Origin: Leptoclinus maculatus | Taxonomy: Eukaryota; Chordata; Actinopteri; Perciformes; Stichaeidae | DNA: 64,000 bases | Direction: 5' to 3' | Assembly: GCA_032191485.1 (NCBI GenBank) | Contig: JAVDOI010000003.1 | Location: 806,001-870,000 of the forward strand | Shown here: piece by piece, positions 1 to 9,797 of the stretch | Numbering within the stretch: the stretch's first letter is position 1 | How the letters are laid out: each line of letters starts with the position of its first letter | Notes under the pieces: model-generated | Seen by the model: the letters and a program-made list of their open reading frames with translations, nothing else | What the model was told of the DNA's origin: nothing | Database searches by the model: none | Made by a program: the position numbers and the translations under genes

Positions 1-1
1 G

Positions 2-1018
2 ACCCATAGCTCCACTCCGAAACCGGCATCCTGGACAGAGGTGGTGGGCCGCGGCCGCCGGAGAAAACCAGCTGGGAAGCAACCGCTAACCACCTCCAAC
101 CACTTCGCAATCCTGGCGGACAATACTCCCGCCACGTCTGTCCCACCTGTGGCCAGCGCTGATCTGACGACTCGCCGCTCCGCCACCGGGAAGGACCGCC
201 GTACGTTTCTGAAGGAGGCTGTGGTCAGACGCTCAGGAGGATCCCCCCAGGCTTCCTCTACCCTTCGCACCTGCTCGTTGACGCAGACGGAGGTAATTCA
301 ACGGTTAGAGGCTAGGCTTAGTGAGATAGAAGCACGGCTCCGCACTATGGAGGCTAAGTCATTAGCTACCGCAGGTGTAGCCGGTGTGGACCCAACACAC
401 GTGGCTCCTGCTAGCCGTCTCCCGGCAGCCCCCGAGCAGCCGGGGGGCCGGGTGACTGCTCGCAGGAGGCATGTGTCTAAAACGAAGCACTCGGCTCACC
501 AGCAGCCACTTCACGTTTCAGAGAAACCAACTCTGGTTATAGGCAGCTCTATTTTGAGAAACGTGAAGCTAGCGAATCCAGAGGCTACAGTTACATGTAT
601 ACCTGGGGCCAGAGCAGGCGACATTGAGTCCTATCTGAAAGTACTGGCTAAAGATAACCGTAAATACGGTACGATTGTTATTCACGTCGGCGGAAATGAC
701 AGCCGACTACGGCTCTCTGAGATCACTAAAGTTAATGTGGAATCTGTGTGTACATACGCAAAAGCCATGTCGGACTCCGTAGTCTTCTCTGGCCCTCTCC
801 CGAATCTGACCACTGATGAAATGTATAGCCGCATGTCATCGTTCCACCGCTGGCTGTCGTGGTGGTGCCCAGCAAATGATGTGGGCTTCGTAGACAACTG
901 GGAGACTTTCTGGGGAAAACCTGGTTTGCTTAGGAGGGACGGCATTCATCCCACTTTGGATGGAGCAAATCTCATTTCTGCAAATCTGACCCAGTTTCTT
1001 TGTGGATCTGGTCCATGA
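2..1018 (+). CDS. L2 ORF1 protein, SGNH/GDSL esterase-like, 5' partial
   Basis: The frame is open from the window edge to a TGA at 1016-1018, so the true start is upstream; the GTG at 41 is not a convincing start. The N-terminal part is basic and low in complexity. A short coiled coil rich in Leu, Glu and Arg lies at about 293-355. The C-terminal half has the SGNH blocks: a nucleophile Ser in IGSS (ata-ggc-agc at 539-547), a GGND block (689-700) and a DGIHP block with Asp at 938 and His at 947. ORF1 proteins of this kind in fish and amphibian L2/CR1 elements are thought to bind RNA and may act on lipids. All expected catalytic residues are present and I see no stop or frameshift. ORF2 follows after the linker that holds the DNA-element insertion. 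Confidence 0.8.
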   Translation, partial: THSSTPKPASWTEVVGRGRRRKPAGKQPLTTSNHFAILADNTPATSVPPVASADLTTRRSATGKDRRTFLKEAVVRRSGGSPQASSTLRTCSLTQTEVIQRLEARLSEIEARLRTMEAKSLATAGVAGVDPTHVAPASRLPAAPEQPGGRVTARRRHVSKTKHSAHQQPLHVSEKPTLVIGSSILRNVKLANPEATVTCIPGARAGDIESYLKVLAKDNRKYGTIVIHVGGNDSRLRLSEITKVNVESVCTYAKAMSDSVVFSGPLPNLTTDEMYSRMSSFHRWLSWWCPANDVGFVDNWETFWGKPGLLRRDGIHPTLDGANLISANLTQFLCGSGP

Positions 1019-1320
1019 CAACCCAGGGTACAGACCAGGAAGCAGAGTTGTAGTCTTACACACTTCTCTGAGCTTCCATTAGAGCAGCTACTTACCCAAA
1101 ACCATATAGAGACTGTAGCTGTGTCCCAATTCAGGGTCTGCATCCTTCGGAGGACCCAGCCTTCACGGTCTACGTGGGCCGCGTCCTTTGAAAACCGCAA
1201 AGGCTAGACCGTGTGGTCTCCGAAATGAGACGGCCTACGCTACAGAGGACTTCCTGTTTGCGTCAACAGCTGTTCTCGCCCCGCCCCCTCTTGCTGCTCC
1301 CATCGCCCTGCTCAATAGGA

Positions 1321-1500
1321 TTATATATATATATATATATCTTTTTTTTTTATAGTGTATATACCTGTATATATATTTATAGTGTGTATATATATATATT
1401 TATATATATATAATACCTGCTCAGCAGGATTATATATGTATATATATTTATAGTGTGTATATATATATAATCCCTGCTCAGGATTATAAATATATACACA
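1321..1500. repeat. TA-rich microsatellite cluster
   Basis: Runs of alternating TA are interrupted by the repeated phrase TATTTATAGTGTGTATATA and by CCTGCTCAGGATTATA. It lies inside the 1121-2791 element. A second pure TA run is at 1738-1757. The short open frames over it on both strands are microsatellite artefacts. Confidence 0.85.
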
Positions 1501-2508
1501 TAAATACATTAAACTAAAATATTTTCAGTATATATACTTTGAAGTTTTTAGTTTAGTGTTTTTAATCATATATTTAAAAATTCATTCATAGTTTATTTTC
1601 ATATTGTTTTTCTAAATTAATAATCAGTTAATTAAATCAGTTACTATGTTAAATAACACATTTTCAGTTATAGTTCTTGCAATTAAAACAATGTATTTAT
1701 CAATAACTTTATTTCATTCACACATACATATTTACATGTATATATATATATATATATGGCAGAGGAAATCAATCAAGACAGTTAATATTAACAGCAAAAC
1801 AAATGTCAGCAAACGTGTTTATTAACTTGCAGTAACATGTGCATATACTTTATATTTTTTAAATCAGTTTCATCTCTGTGACAGCAATATTAACACATCA
1901 GAAGGATCTACTGGTTGTCTTATTAGTGAAGGCTTTGTACAGGATGAGAGCTAATGTAACTGTAACCTTAAGTACAGGATGGTGAAATGGAGACATTACA
2001 AATGGACTAATGTCTTAATTCAAAGCTACGGTTGCTGAATGTTTGTCCATCGTTCTCCCCTCAGCTCCTGGCTCTCTGTAACACAACAAGAACAGAATCA
2101 GCAAAATACTCAAATTCAGTGTATTCGTGTAATTAATCTTAACGTTACCGGACTTAAAGTGATATTTCAGGTTCACAACCTGTCTACCTGAGCTCACGTT
2201 GGTCCGTTTATGTACATGATATGAAGTATAAATCATCTGTAAAACCATCACAACATCAGTAAGATATTATTCAACCTCTGAGGTTTGAAAGTGAAGTTAT
2301 TAAAAGTTACTTTAAGTCTCACTACGGTCGGATGCAGGCAGCTGAGCTGCAGCTAATAGCACAGCGGCTAACGCTAGTTAGCTTGTAAGCTACGAACGTC
2401 ACGTAACTTAACGGATCACTTTAACACACATGTGATGTTATAAGATCTCTTATTTTGCTTTAACATTAGTATCGGTGACATTCGAGTGAGTTGAAACTCA
2501 ATACTTAC

Positions 2509-2560
2509 ATTTAAAAGTGAATCCTGCCGCTTCTCCAGCTCTCGCATCAATCGCCGCCAT
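2509..2560 (-). pseudogene. Relic first exon of a Harbinger Myb-like gene
   Basis: On the - strand an ATG in a good context (CCAACATGG) opens 17 codons ending in FTFK plus one base, followed directly by the splice donor GTAAGTAT. The Myb-like gene of the 24-kb Harbinger element has the same design: a short basic first exon ending one base into a Trp codon, then GTAAGTAT. I found no matching second exon in the remaining 1.4 kb, so the gene is a remnant. It is also possible that this is a chance ATG plus donor, but the parallel in layout and phase makes that less likely. Confidence 0.45.
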
Positions 2561-2796
2561 GTTGGTTCAAATAAAATCTTCACCGGCACGCAATGCATCT
2601 TGGGATATGCTGGGCCACGAAGTCTCCATCAGATGTATCCTCCGAAAATGGGTGCAGAAGGCTGCGTTCGTCGGCTGCATTTGAAGGAGTCTTCAACAAA
2701 CATGCGAATTGGGACAGCCTAGTCGCAGCGCTGTGACGCAACCGGTCTACAAATGCAGCCTCCGAAGGATGCAGACCCTGAATTGGGACACAGCTT

Positions 2797-5700
2797 GTGT
2801 CTGCCCCACGGCCACTTAAATTAATTAATTCAAAACTAAACAGTCGAGGAGTTATATTAAATAATCTAATCCAAGTTAAAACTAACGCAACAGTGCAACA
2901 ACATAGGATAATTAAATGTGGACTCTTAAATATCAGATCTTTGTCATCTAAAGCTGTATTAGTGAATGAGTTAATATCAGATAATCATATTGATTTATTT
3001 TGTCTTACTGAAACCTGGCTGTGTAATGAAGAATATGTCAGCCTAAATGAATCAACTCCTCCAAGTCATATTAATACTCACATTCCTCGAGGCACCGGCC
3101 GAGGAGGTGGAGTAGCAGCCATCTTTGACTCAAGCCTATTATTGAACCCGAAACCTAAACTAGACTATAACTCATTTGAAAGCCTGGTTCTTAGTCTTTC
3201 ACACCCAACGTGGAAAACAATACAGCCAGTTATATTTGTTATAGTGTACCGAGCCCCAGGTCCGTATTCTGAATTTTTATCAGAGTTTTCTCAGTTTCTG
3301 TCAAGCCTGGTCCTTAAAACAGATAAAGTAATTATTGTAGGTGACTTTAATATTCATGTGGATGTCGAGAATGATAGCCTTAGTACTGCGTTTATCTTAT
3401 TATTAGATTCGATTGGTTTCTGTCAGAGTGTACAGAAACCCACTCACTGTTTTAACCACACCCTCGACCTGGTTCTGACTTATGGCATCTTAATAGAAGA
3501 TTTGGTGGTCTTTCCGCAGAACCCTCTCTTGTCGGACCATTGTCTAGTGGCTTTTGAGTTCCTACTAACTGAGTGTGCGCCATTAAGCAAGAGCTATTAC
3601 ACTAGATGTCTATCTGATGGTGCTGTAGCTCAGTTTAAAGAAGCGATTCCATCTTTATTCAACTCAATACCATGCTTTGATATAACAGAGGACTCCTGTG
3701 ATAACTTTAGTCCGACCCAGATTGATCATCTTGTCGATAGTGCTACTAGCTCACTGAGAAGGACACTAGACTCTATTGCTCCTCTAAAAAAGAAGTTAGT
3801 AAAACAAAGGAGGTTCGCCCCATGGTATAACCCTCAAACCCGTAAATTAAAGCAGACATTGCGAAAACTTGAAAGGACATGGCGTTCCACTAACTTGGAA
3901 GAATCTCGGTTAGTCTGGCGAGACAGTCTTAAGATATATAAGAAGGTCCTCCGTAATGCCAGAGCAGCCTATTACTCATCGTTAATAGAGAAAAATAAGA
4001 ACAACCCGAGGTTTCTCTTCAGCACTGTAGCCAGGCTGACAGAGAGTCACAGCTCTGTTGATCCGTGTATTCCTATAGACCTCAGTAGTAATGACTTCAT
4101 GAACTTCTTTAATGATAAGATCATAACTATTAGAGAGAGCATTAACAATGTACTGCCCTCGACTAGTACCGATCTTTCCTCAAATAGGGTACCCTTGGAA
4201 ACAGCTGCAGGCCATGATATATGTTTAGATGGCTTTGCTCCCATCGATCTTGATAAATTAACTTCAACAATCTCTAAGTCTAAACCTTCTACCTGTCTCT
4301 TGGATCCTATACCGACTAGACTGCTTAAAGAAGTGCTACCAATAATTAGCACGTCTCTACTAGATATGATCAACCTGTCTCTACTAACAGGCCATGTACC
4401 ACAGTCCTTCAAAGTAGCTGTAATTAAACCTCTTCTTAAGAAGCCCACTCTCGACCCAGAGGTGTTGGCTAACTATAGACCGATCTCCAACCTTCCATTC
4501 CTCTCTAAGATCCTTGAGAAAGCAGTAGCTAATCAGTTGTGTGACTTTCTACATAACAATAGTTTATTTGAGGATTTTCAGTCAGGATTTAGAAAGCATC
4601 ACAGCACTGAGACAGCTCTGGTAAAAATTACTAATGACCTTCTAATTGCATCAGACAAAGGACTTGTCTCTGTTCTTGTCTTGTTAGACCTTAGTGCTGC
4701 GTTCAACACCATAGACCATTATATCCTGTTACAGAGACTAGAACATTATATTGGTATCAAAGGAACCGCACTGAACTGGTTTGGATCCTATTTATCGGAT
4801 CGATCTCAGTTTGTATATGTAAACGATGAAGCCTCGATGAGGACCAACGTTAGTTATGGAGTTCCACAAGGTTCAGTGCTTGGACCAATTTTGTTCACCT
4901 TATATATGCTTCCTTTAGGTAATATTATCAGAGAACACTCCATAAAGTTTCATTGTTATGCAGATGATACTCAATTGTATATATCGATTAAACCAGATGA
5001 AACCAACCAGCTCACTAAACTGCAAGCATGTCTAAAGGACATAAAAACCTGGATGACCTGCAACTTCCTGATGTTAAACGCAGACAAAACTGAAGTTATT
5101 CTACTAGGCCCAGAACACCTCCGAAATCAGTTATCTAATGACATAGTTTCTCTAGATGGCATTGCGCTGACATCCAGCTGCACCGTAAAGAATCTTGGAG
5201 TCATTTTTGATCAGGATTTGTCTTTTAATTCTCAGATAAAACAAATTTCTAGGACTGCCTTTTTTCACCCACGTAATATTTCAAAAATCAGACACATCTT
5301 GTCTCATAGCGATGCAGAGAAATTAGTTCATGCATTTGTTACCTCTAGACTAGATTACTGCAATTCCTTATTTTCAGGCTGCTCTAATAAATCTCTTAAA
5401 TCTCTCCAGCTGATTCAGAATGCTGCAGCTCGTGTACTAACAAGAACTAAGAAAAGAGATCATATTAGTCCTGTATTAGCTTCTCTGCACTGGCTCCCTG
5501 TAAAATCTAGAATAGAATTTAAAATTATTTTACTCACCTACAAAGCCCGAACTGGTCGGGCACCATCATATCTTAAAGAGCTTATAGTACCATATTATCC
5601 TACTAGGGAGCTGCGCTCCACTAATTCAGGGTTACTTGTAGTTCCTAGAGTCTTAAAGAGTAGGATGGGAGCCAGAGCCTTCAGTTACCAAGCTCCTCTT

Positions 5701-5799
5701 TTGTGGAACAAGCTTCCCGTTTCAGTCTGGGGGGCAGACACACTCACCACATTTAAGAGTAAACTTAAGACTTTCCTTTTTGATAGTGCTTATAGTTAG
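2797..5799 (+). CDS. L2 ORF2: AP-endonuclease and reverse transcriptase
   Basis: The frame is uninterrupted for 1000 codons. The AP-type endonuclease covers about residues 40-255: the N-terminal block with LNIRSL, TETWL, GDFN (G182, D183, N185) and SDH (S246-H248). The reverse transcriptase spans about 520-790: NYRPISN from residue 559, motif A LLDLSAAF with catalytic D631 (the following residue is Asn where Asp is usual), GVPQGSVLGP, and motif C YADD (Y721, D723, D724). A conserved C-terminal region follows. It nicks target DNA and copies the L2 RNA at the nick. GTG at 2797 is only the first possible start codon: after removal of the inserted element, an in-frame TAG lies just upstream and no ATG precedes the endonuclease, so how translation begins is unclear. 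The ORF looks close to functional. Confidence 0.9.
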   Translation: MSAPRPLKLINSKLNSRGVILNNLIQVKTNATVQQHRIIKCGLLNIRSLSSKAVLVNELISDNHIDLFCLTETWLCNEEYVSLNESTPPSHINTHIPRGTGRGGGVAAIFDSSLLLNPKPKLDYNSFESLVLSLSHPTWKTIQPVIFVIVYRAPGPYSEFLSEFSQFLSSLVLKTDKVIIVGDFNIHVDVENDSLSTAFILLLDSIGFCQSVQKPTHCFNHTLDLVLTYGILIEDLVVFPQNPLLSDHCLVAFEFLLTECAPLSKSYYTRCLSDGAVAQFKEAIPSLFNSIPCFDITEDSCDNFSPTQIDHLVDSATSSLRRTLDSIAPLKKKLVKQRRFAPWYNPQTRKLKQTLRKLERTWRSTNLEESRLVWRDSLKIYKKVLRNARAAYYSSLIEKNKNNPRFLFSTVARLTESHSSVDPCIPIDLSSNDFMNFFNDKIITIRESINNVLPSTSTDLSSNRVPLETAAGHDICLDGFAPIDLDKLTSTISKSKPSTCLLDPIPTRLLKEVLPIISTSLLDMINLSLLTGHVPQSFKVAVIKPLLKKPTLDPEVLANYRPISNLPFLSKILEKAVANQLCDFLHNNSLFEDFQSGFRKHHSTETALVKITNDLLIASDKGLVSVLVLLDLSAAFNTIDHYILLQRLEHYIGIKGTALNWFGSYLSDRSQFVYVNDEASMRTNVSYGVPQGSVLGPILFTLYMLPLGNIIREHSIKFHCYADDTQLYISIKPDETNQLTKLQACLKDIKTWMTCNFLMLNADKTEVILLGPEHLRNQLSNDIVSLDGIALTSSCTVKNLGVIFDQDLSFNSQIKQISRTAFFHPRNISKIRHILSHSDAEKLVHAFVTSRLDYCNSLFSGCSNKSLKSLQLIQNAAARVLTRTKKRDHISPVLASLHWLPVKSRIEFKIILLTYKARTGRAPSYLKELIVPYYPTRELRSTNSGLLVVPRVLKSRMGARAFSYQAPLLWNKLPVSVWGADTLTTFKSKLKTFLFDSAYS

Positions 5800-5884
5800 G
5801 GCTGGCTCAGGTTTGCCTTGGACCACCCCTTAGACAAACTGGTATAGGCTTAGACTACAGGGGGACTTCCTAGGATACACTGAG

Positions 5885-6410
5885 CTCCTCTCTCCTCTTC
5901 TTCATCTCTGTCTGTATGAATTGATGTCCCATTAATGCTCACTACTAACTCTACTTCTTCCCCGGAGTCTTTGTGCTTTCTCGCCTCACAGGTTCCCATG
6001 GATCGTGGTTTCATCTGGACTCTGGTCCTTCCACCCGCCATGGCCCTGCAGATACCTACTACCTATTTTATTATTAACATTATCAACCATATTACCGTTA
6101 CCACTAAATGAACATTACTGACTTTGTTTCTTCCCCGGAGTCCCTGTGCTTTCTCTCCTCACAGGTTTCCATGTATCGTGGTTTCATCTGGACCCTGGTC
6201 CTTCCACCCGCTTTAACCCTGCTGACTCCCACTAATAAATAACACTCTTATTATTACTTACATTACTATTTCATATTACCGGTCCCATTAATGCACATTA
6301 TTGACCAGCTTTTTCACCAGAGTATCTGTGCTTTATCGCCTCGCAGGTACCTCTGGATCCGGGTTGTACCTGGACCTGGTCTTTCCACCTGCCGTAGTTC
6401 TGTCATACAT
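5885..6410 (+). repeat. Three tandem ~180-bp units in the L2 3' UTR
   Basis: The phrase TTCCCCGGAGT...TGTGCTTT...GCCTC.CAGG recurs at about 5955, 6129 and 6313, each time followed by a GGATCGTGGTTTCATCTGG-like block and CTTCCACCCGCC. The third unit is the most diverged. Repeated units of this kind are seen in 3' UTRs of fish L2-type LINEs and may help the element's own reverse transcriptase recognise the RNA; that role is inference. Confidence 0.75.
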
Positions 6411-6675
6411 TGAATGTGTTGAAATTACATTGCATGTGTTGTAATTTTGTTATGCTGTTCAACACTTGACATCTATTGCACTTCTGTCCATCCTGGGAGA
6501 GGGATCCCTCCTCTGTTGCTCTCCCTAAGGTCTCTTCCTCTTTTCTCCCCGTTAAAGGGGTTTTTTGGGGGAGTTTTTCCTGTTCTGATGTGAGGGTTCC
6601 GGGACAAGAGGATGTCATGTGTACATATTGTAAAGCCCTCTGAGGCAAATTTGTAATTTGTGATTTTGGGCTATA

Positions 6676-6706
6676 CAAAATAAATTTGAATTGAATTGAA
6701 TTGAAT
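6676..6706 (+). repeat. L2 3' tail: AATAAA-like motif and TTGAA repeats
   Basis: ACAAAATAAATTTGAATTGAATTGAATTGAATT marks the terminus where reverse transcription starts at the target. Short tandem tails instead of poly(A) are usual for this clade. The sequence right after it is unrelated hAT and other debris. Confidence 0.8.
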
Positions 6707-6786
6707 TCCACATGCTTCCTATTCACCACTAGGGGCGCTATAAATCCTAATAAAAAACACTTCTAACTCTAATTCCTCACAACGCT

Positions 6787-6995
6787 TCAGTCGCAAATAA
6801 AACGCATTCTCAGCCATAAAATGTGCAACGCTTCTCTGACGCTGTCAGCCAAGAATACCGTTCGTACAAATCCTTTTCCTGGCTGGGTCAGGGCTGCTAG
6901 CTGTGGGGTTGGCCGACTCTTTGATACGATGTCCAGCTTTTCTTGAACTGTCCCTGTCCAGAAAGGCGTTGCCAGTAACTCCGCCACCAATCTGT
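6787..6995 (-). pseudogene. hAT transposase N-terminal fragment
   Basis: About 65 codons on the - strand contain the string EKLDIVSKSRPTPQL followed by GKGFVR, which I recognise as the region ahead of the TTF-type zinc finger in hAT transposases of the SVERTFSALKRIK group. It breaks off into unrelated codons toward 6787. Its orientation agrees with the hAT family A copy that contains it. No start or stop is credible, so it is a fragment, not a gene. Confidence 0.5.
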
Positions 6996-7518
6996 TTCTC
7001 CTCCTTCAGCCATTGAGTGTTAAAAAAACAAAGCTAGGTAAAAAAAAGAATATACACCAAGCAAAACGCTAAAAATGTCATAACTTCTTACATATCTTTC
7101 AACTTGAACTCTTACTAATACTAACTTCTGCTAGCTAGCTTTCTGCTTCAAAACAGTGACGCTAGCCCACTGACCAATCACGGCGCACGTTAATGCAGAC
7201 GTACTTGTAGGCTACCTAGAATGCTCTGACATGTCAAAGAATACGCCCAACATGTCAAACTAAAGATCTGATTGGTTGAACACTATGACAATCAACAATA
7301 TCGTCCCCATATACTTTAATCTGCAAAGTCTACCAAGAGGGCCTCGGGCCTCTCTTCTTACCTAGAGACATAGGGGATGAATCTGATTGGATAAAAGCTC
7401 TACTTAAAACAAGCTGCACTGGAAACAGCGCTGCAGGCTGGAAGCAGAGCAACAGAGGAGGACAGTAGCTGTGCAAGCTAGCAGAGAAGGCTTTGCTGGC
7501 CCTGATGGCCCACCACTG
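6790..7518 (-). mobile_element. hAT family A relic, right end intact in reverse
   Basis: Read on the - strand it starts at 7518 with CAGTGGTGGGCCATCAGGG and continues with sequence shared with the copies at 22490, 30320 and 62945 (CTTCTCTGCTGG..., CTTTTATCCAATCAGA, TGACATGTTGGGCGTATTC). The other terminus is missing; the copy runs into other sequence near 6790, close to the L2 tail. It keeps an N-terminal transposase piece that the other copies lack. Confidence 0.7.
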
Positions 7519-7828
7519 AGTTTAGGTGTATGGGGACAGAAGAAAGGGTTAACTCAATACAGCTCGGTGGAACGATGCTGAACTGACTTGGAATGAACCC
7601 ACAAGCAAACTCTGACTGGTTTTGCCTGTAGGGTTTGGTTGTTCTCGCAGGTTCATCACAGGGACAGGTGGCATGAAATTGTCAAACCTATAAACGTGAC
7701 TGAAATTAGTTTGGTTGGAGAATCAAAATGATAGCTTGGGTATATTTTATATTAAGCTCAACTCCAAAGTACTAATATGGCAGTATGTTTTTATCTGGCT
7801 GCAGTGCAATTTAAACAATAAGGTGATC
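7519..7828. other. Unassigned sequence between two hAT regions
   Basis: No coding potential, RNA gene or clear repeat was seen here. The first bases (AGTTTAGG) are the expected position of an 8-bp duplication for the hAT copy to the left, but its partner is lost. Confidence 0.5.
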
Positions 7829-8213
7829 CACTAGACCAGGGGTCACTTATAGGCGGACCGCAGTCCGGATCCAGACCCAGACGCCGTTGTATCCGGATCC
7901 AGGACCTAAAATCGCTTCTATTTTAACCGGCACAGCTTTTTCAGCCTTTACGGCACTTGTTCAGCGGTGCAGGAAATACACCGACCAATGCGTTGTAAAT
8001 CACATCACGTGATGCAGCTCAGACAATCAAATATGGGTTTCCTGACTTGAGTGAGATTTACACACATGGGGGAGAGACGAGGAAAGAGAATGAAGAGTAG
8101 GAGAAGTTATTTCACATGACGTTCTCCAAAACGAGAACGTCATGTGAAGAGTCTTTAACCAAGAATGAACAGACTCTTATAGGTTAATTCTTCCCACGGA
8201 CAGTTGAAAACCA

Positions 8214-8349
8214 GTGTGTCTCATATGTTCAGAGACCGTGATGATTATTAAAAGCAGTAATGTGAAGCGCCACTACGAGACAAAGAACAACTGCAACTTT
8301 GAGCAAACGTACCCACTCACATCTGAAATGAAGGTACAGAAAATAAACC
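8214..8349 (+). pseudogene. hAT transposase zinc-finger-region fragment
   Basis: The codons read VCLIC, then SSNVKRHYETK, then FEQTYPLTSE and KVQKI. This is the Cys2...His zinc-finger region and the segment after it, as found in GTF2IRD2/ZBED-related hAT transposases. It has no start, runs for about 45 codons and then decays. Upstream and downstream parts were deleted or are too diverged to see. It belongs to the hAT element around it and agrees with it in orientation. Confidence 0.6.
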
Positions 8350-8857
8350 TAAGAGCCCAATATAATCAGAATCCTAACACATAAATTCACTGTTCAACAA
8401 TGATGTTAACAGAGAGAATAGAGCTGAAAGAAGTGGTTTAATAACCACAGATAAAGTCCATGCACACTAATTTATCTTGTTAGAAGATGAGAAAAATATA
8501 ATATCGTGGCTTTTTGGATTGACATCACTTCACACCTGAATTAACTGAATTTAAAGCTGCAGGACAATTCAGTGAAATACATTTTTCTAAAATGAAGTAC
8601 TTTATTTTAAGATGCACATTTTTCAAAAGCTTTCTGTTAAGTCAGTTATTCTTTAATCCAGTATTTTACTTGAAATGAGAAGAACATTTATTTAAGTATT
8701 ATTTATAATCCATCCAGTTAAATTTGAAAACTTGTTAATAATAATTGTTAAAATATAGTTGATGTGTACTTTATTTATTTTATTTGACAGTTGTTGACTA
8801 CACAGAGACGTTGTTACTACTACTAGGCTTCTTGAATATATATATTTATATATATAT

Positions 8858-9622
8858 TAGTGCTGGGCAACGATTCAAATTTGTAATCGCATGATTTTTT
8901 TGCGATTAATCGCATTGTTATGCGCAAAGTTCAATAATGAATTCAAAAGTAGTGTATTGTGCACTTTTATTTTAAAAGTACTGCTATATGAACAAAAGTG
9001 CAATAACATTTGGTTTGCAAACACTTTAAACAAATCAGGTTCTTTTTAACAGCAGTATTCTCTTTACACAGTAGCAGTTATAATGATTCTGATAATAGAT
9101 ATTCAGCCGGTGTTCACTACTTTATCTTCATGTGTGTAAGAGATGCAATTTGAAATATACACCTTGAAAACTGCAAACCTATCTACGTCATGTTTTTTTT
9201 ATGTTTATCAGTAGCGATAACTAAATGATATGCTTATTATACATATTCCAAACAAAAACACTTTAAAAACTCAAAAGAAATAATTTAAATGAATCATTTA
9301 TTTTTTGCTTTTTTGGTATTTTGGTCAGACACATATGCAACGCTGATTACCGTAATATGTGTGGTATTTGTTATAAATGTACGTGGATACATAGAGGGTG
9401 ATAAGAAGCTGTACATGGAGGGACTTAGGACCCAGGGGAATGTAGGTGAAGGAAACGGGAAGAGACGCCACACAAACAGCTGTTCACCGCTTGCTGCCAG
9501 CAGGTCAGTTCTTGTTAAAAATGTCCGCTTAATAATAAAAACAAAAAATGCGTTAATGTGCGATAAAATAATTGTCAGCGTTAATTAATTAATGCGTTAA
9601 CGCGTTAACTTGCCCAGCACTA
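8858..9622. mobile_element. Non-autonomous DNA element nested in hAT B, in a TA tract
   Basis: Terminal inverted repeats TAGTGCTGGGCAA (8858) and TTGCCCAGCACTA (ending 9622) are followed inward by GCGATTAATCGC-type and GCGTTAACGCGTTAAC sequence, a pattern common in fish MITEs. ATATATAT borders both ends (8850-8857, 9623-9630), which fits an 8-bp duplication but cannot be told apart from the TA microsatellite it landed in. The 99-codon open frame inside (9289-9588) has no recognisable motif. Confidence 0.7.
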
Positions 9623-9690
9623 ATATATATATATATATATATATATAGATATTGATATAGATATAGATAGATAGATATATATATATGGCA
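9623..9690. repeat. TA/GATA microsatellite
   Basis: A pure TA run grades into GATATAGATAGATAGATATATATA. It lies to the right of the nested element and inside hAT B. Confidence 0.9.
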
Positions 9691-9797
9691 CTAAATAGCG
9701 CAAGTTGGATATTATTGTAATGTTCCAGACCTTTGCCCGAGGAGATTTTCTCAATCTGGACCTTTTGGAATTTTAATTGAATACCCCTGCACTAGAC

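Larger units (their letters stand above)
1121..2791 (-). mobile_element. Harbinger-like DNA element, internally deleted, inside L2
   Basis: The ends are inverted: GTGTCCCAATTCAGGGTCTG at 1121 is matched by its reverse complement at 2772-2791, and the match continues through CATCCTTCGGAGG. AGCT flanks both ends (1117-1120, 2792-2795) and could be the target duplication, although part of it may belong to the terminal repeat. Taking the element out restores continuous L2 linker. No transposase is left. A Myb-like first exon on the - strand near the right end supports the Harbinger assignment. The interior carries a TA microsatellite and AT-rich filler. Superfamily assignment is an inference. Confidence 0.7.
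1..6706 (+). mobile_element. L2-clade LINE (non-LTR retrotransposon), 5' end outside window
   Basis: The element contains, in order, an ORF1 with an SGNH-esterase-like domain, a separate ORF2 with endonuclease and reverse transcriptase, a 3' UTR with three tandem units, and a terminal run of TTGAA-type repeats ending near 6706. The 3' sequence ending in GGGCTATACAAAATAAA followed by short tandem repeats is typical of fish L2 elements. A foreign DNA element occupies 1121-2791, between the two ORFs. The left end lies outside the window, so its full length and target duplication cannot be seen. The clade call rests on the YADDTQLY and GVPQGSVLGP context and on ORF1 type; a related CR1-group clade is the alternative. 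Confidence 0.85.
7837..9789 (+). mobile_element. hAT family B element with perfect 8-bp target duplication
   Basis: The element starts CAGGGGTCAC and ends AATACCCCTG, as hAT termini do. CACTAGAC flanks it exactly at 7829-7836 and 9790-9797. It retains one BED-finger-like transposase fragment at 8214-8349 and has a separate element (8858-9622) nested inside. The right CACTAGAC is shared with the next hAT element. Confidence 0.85.

Noticed and set aside
1321..1509. Short open frames rich in Tyr and Ile on both strands
   Set aside because: They are translations of the TA microsatellite.
9289..9588. 99-codon open frame with a hydrophobic start
   Set aside because: It lies inside a non-autonomous DNA element, runs into the terminal repeat and shows no domain.
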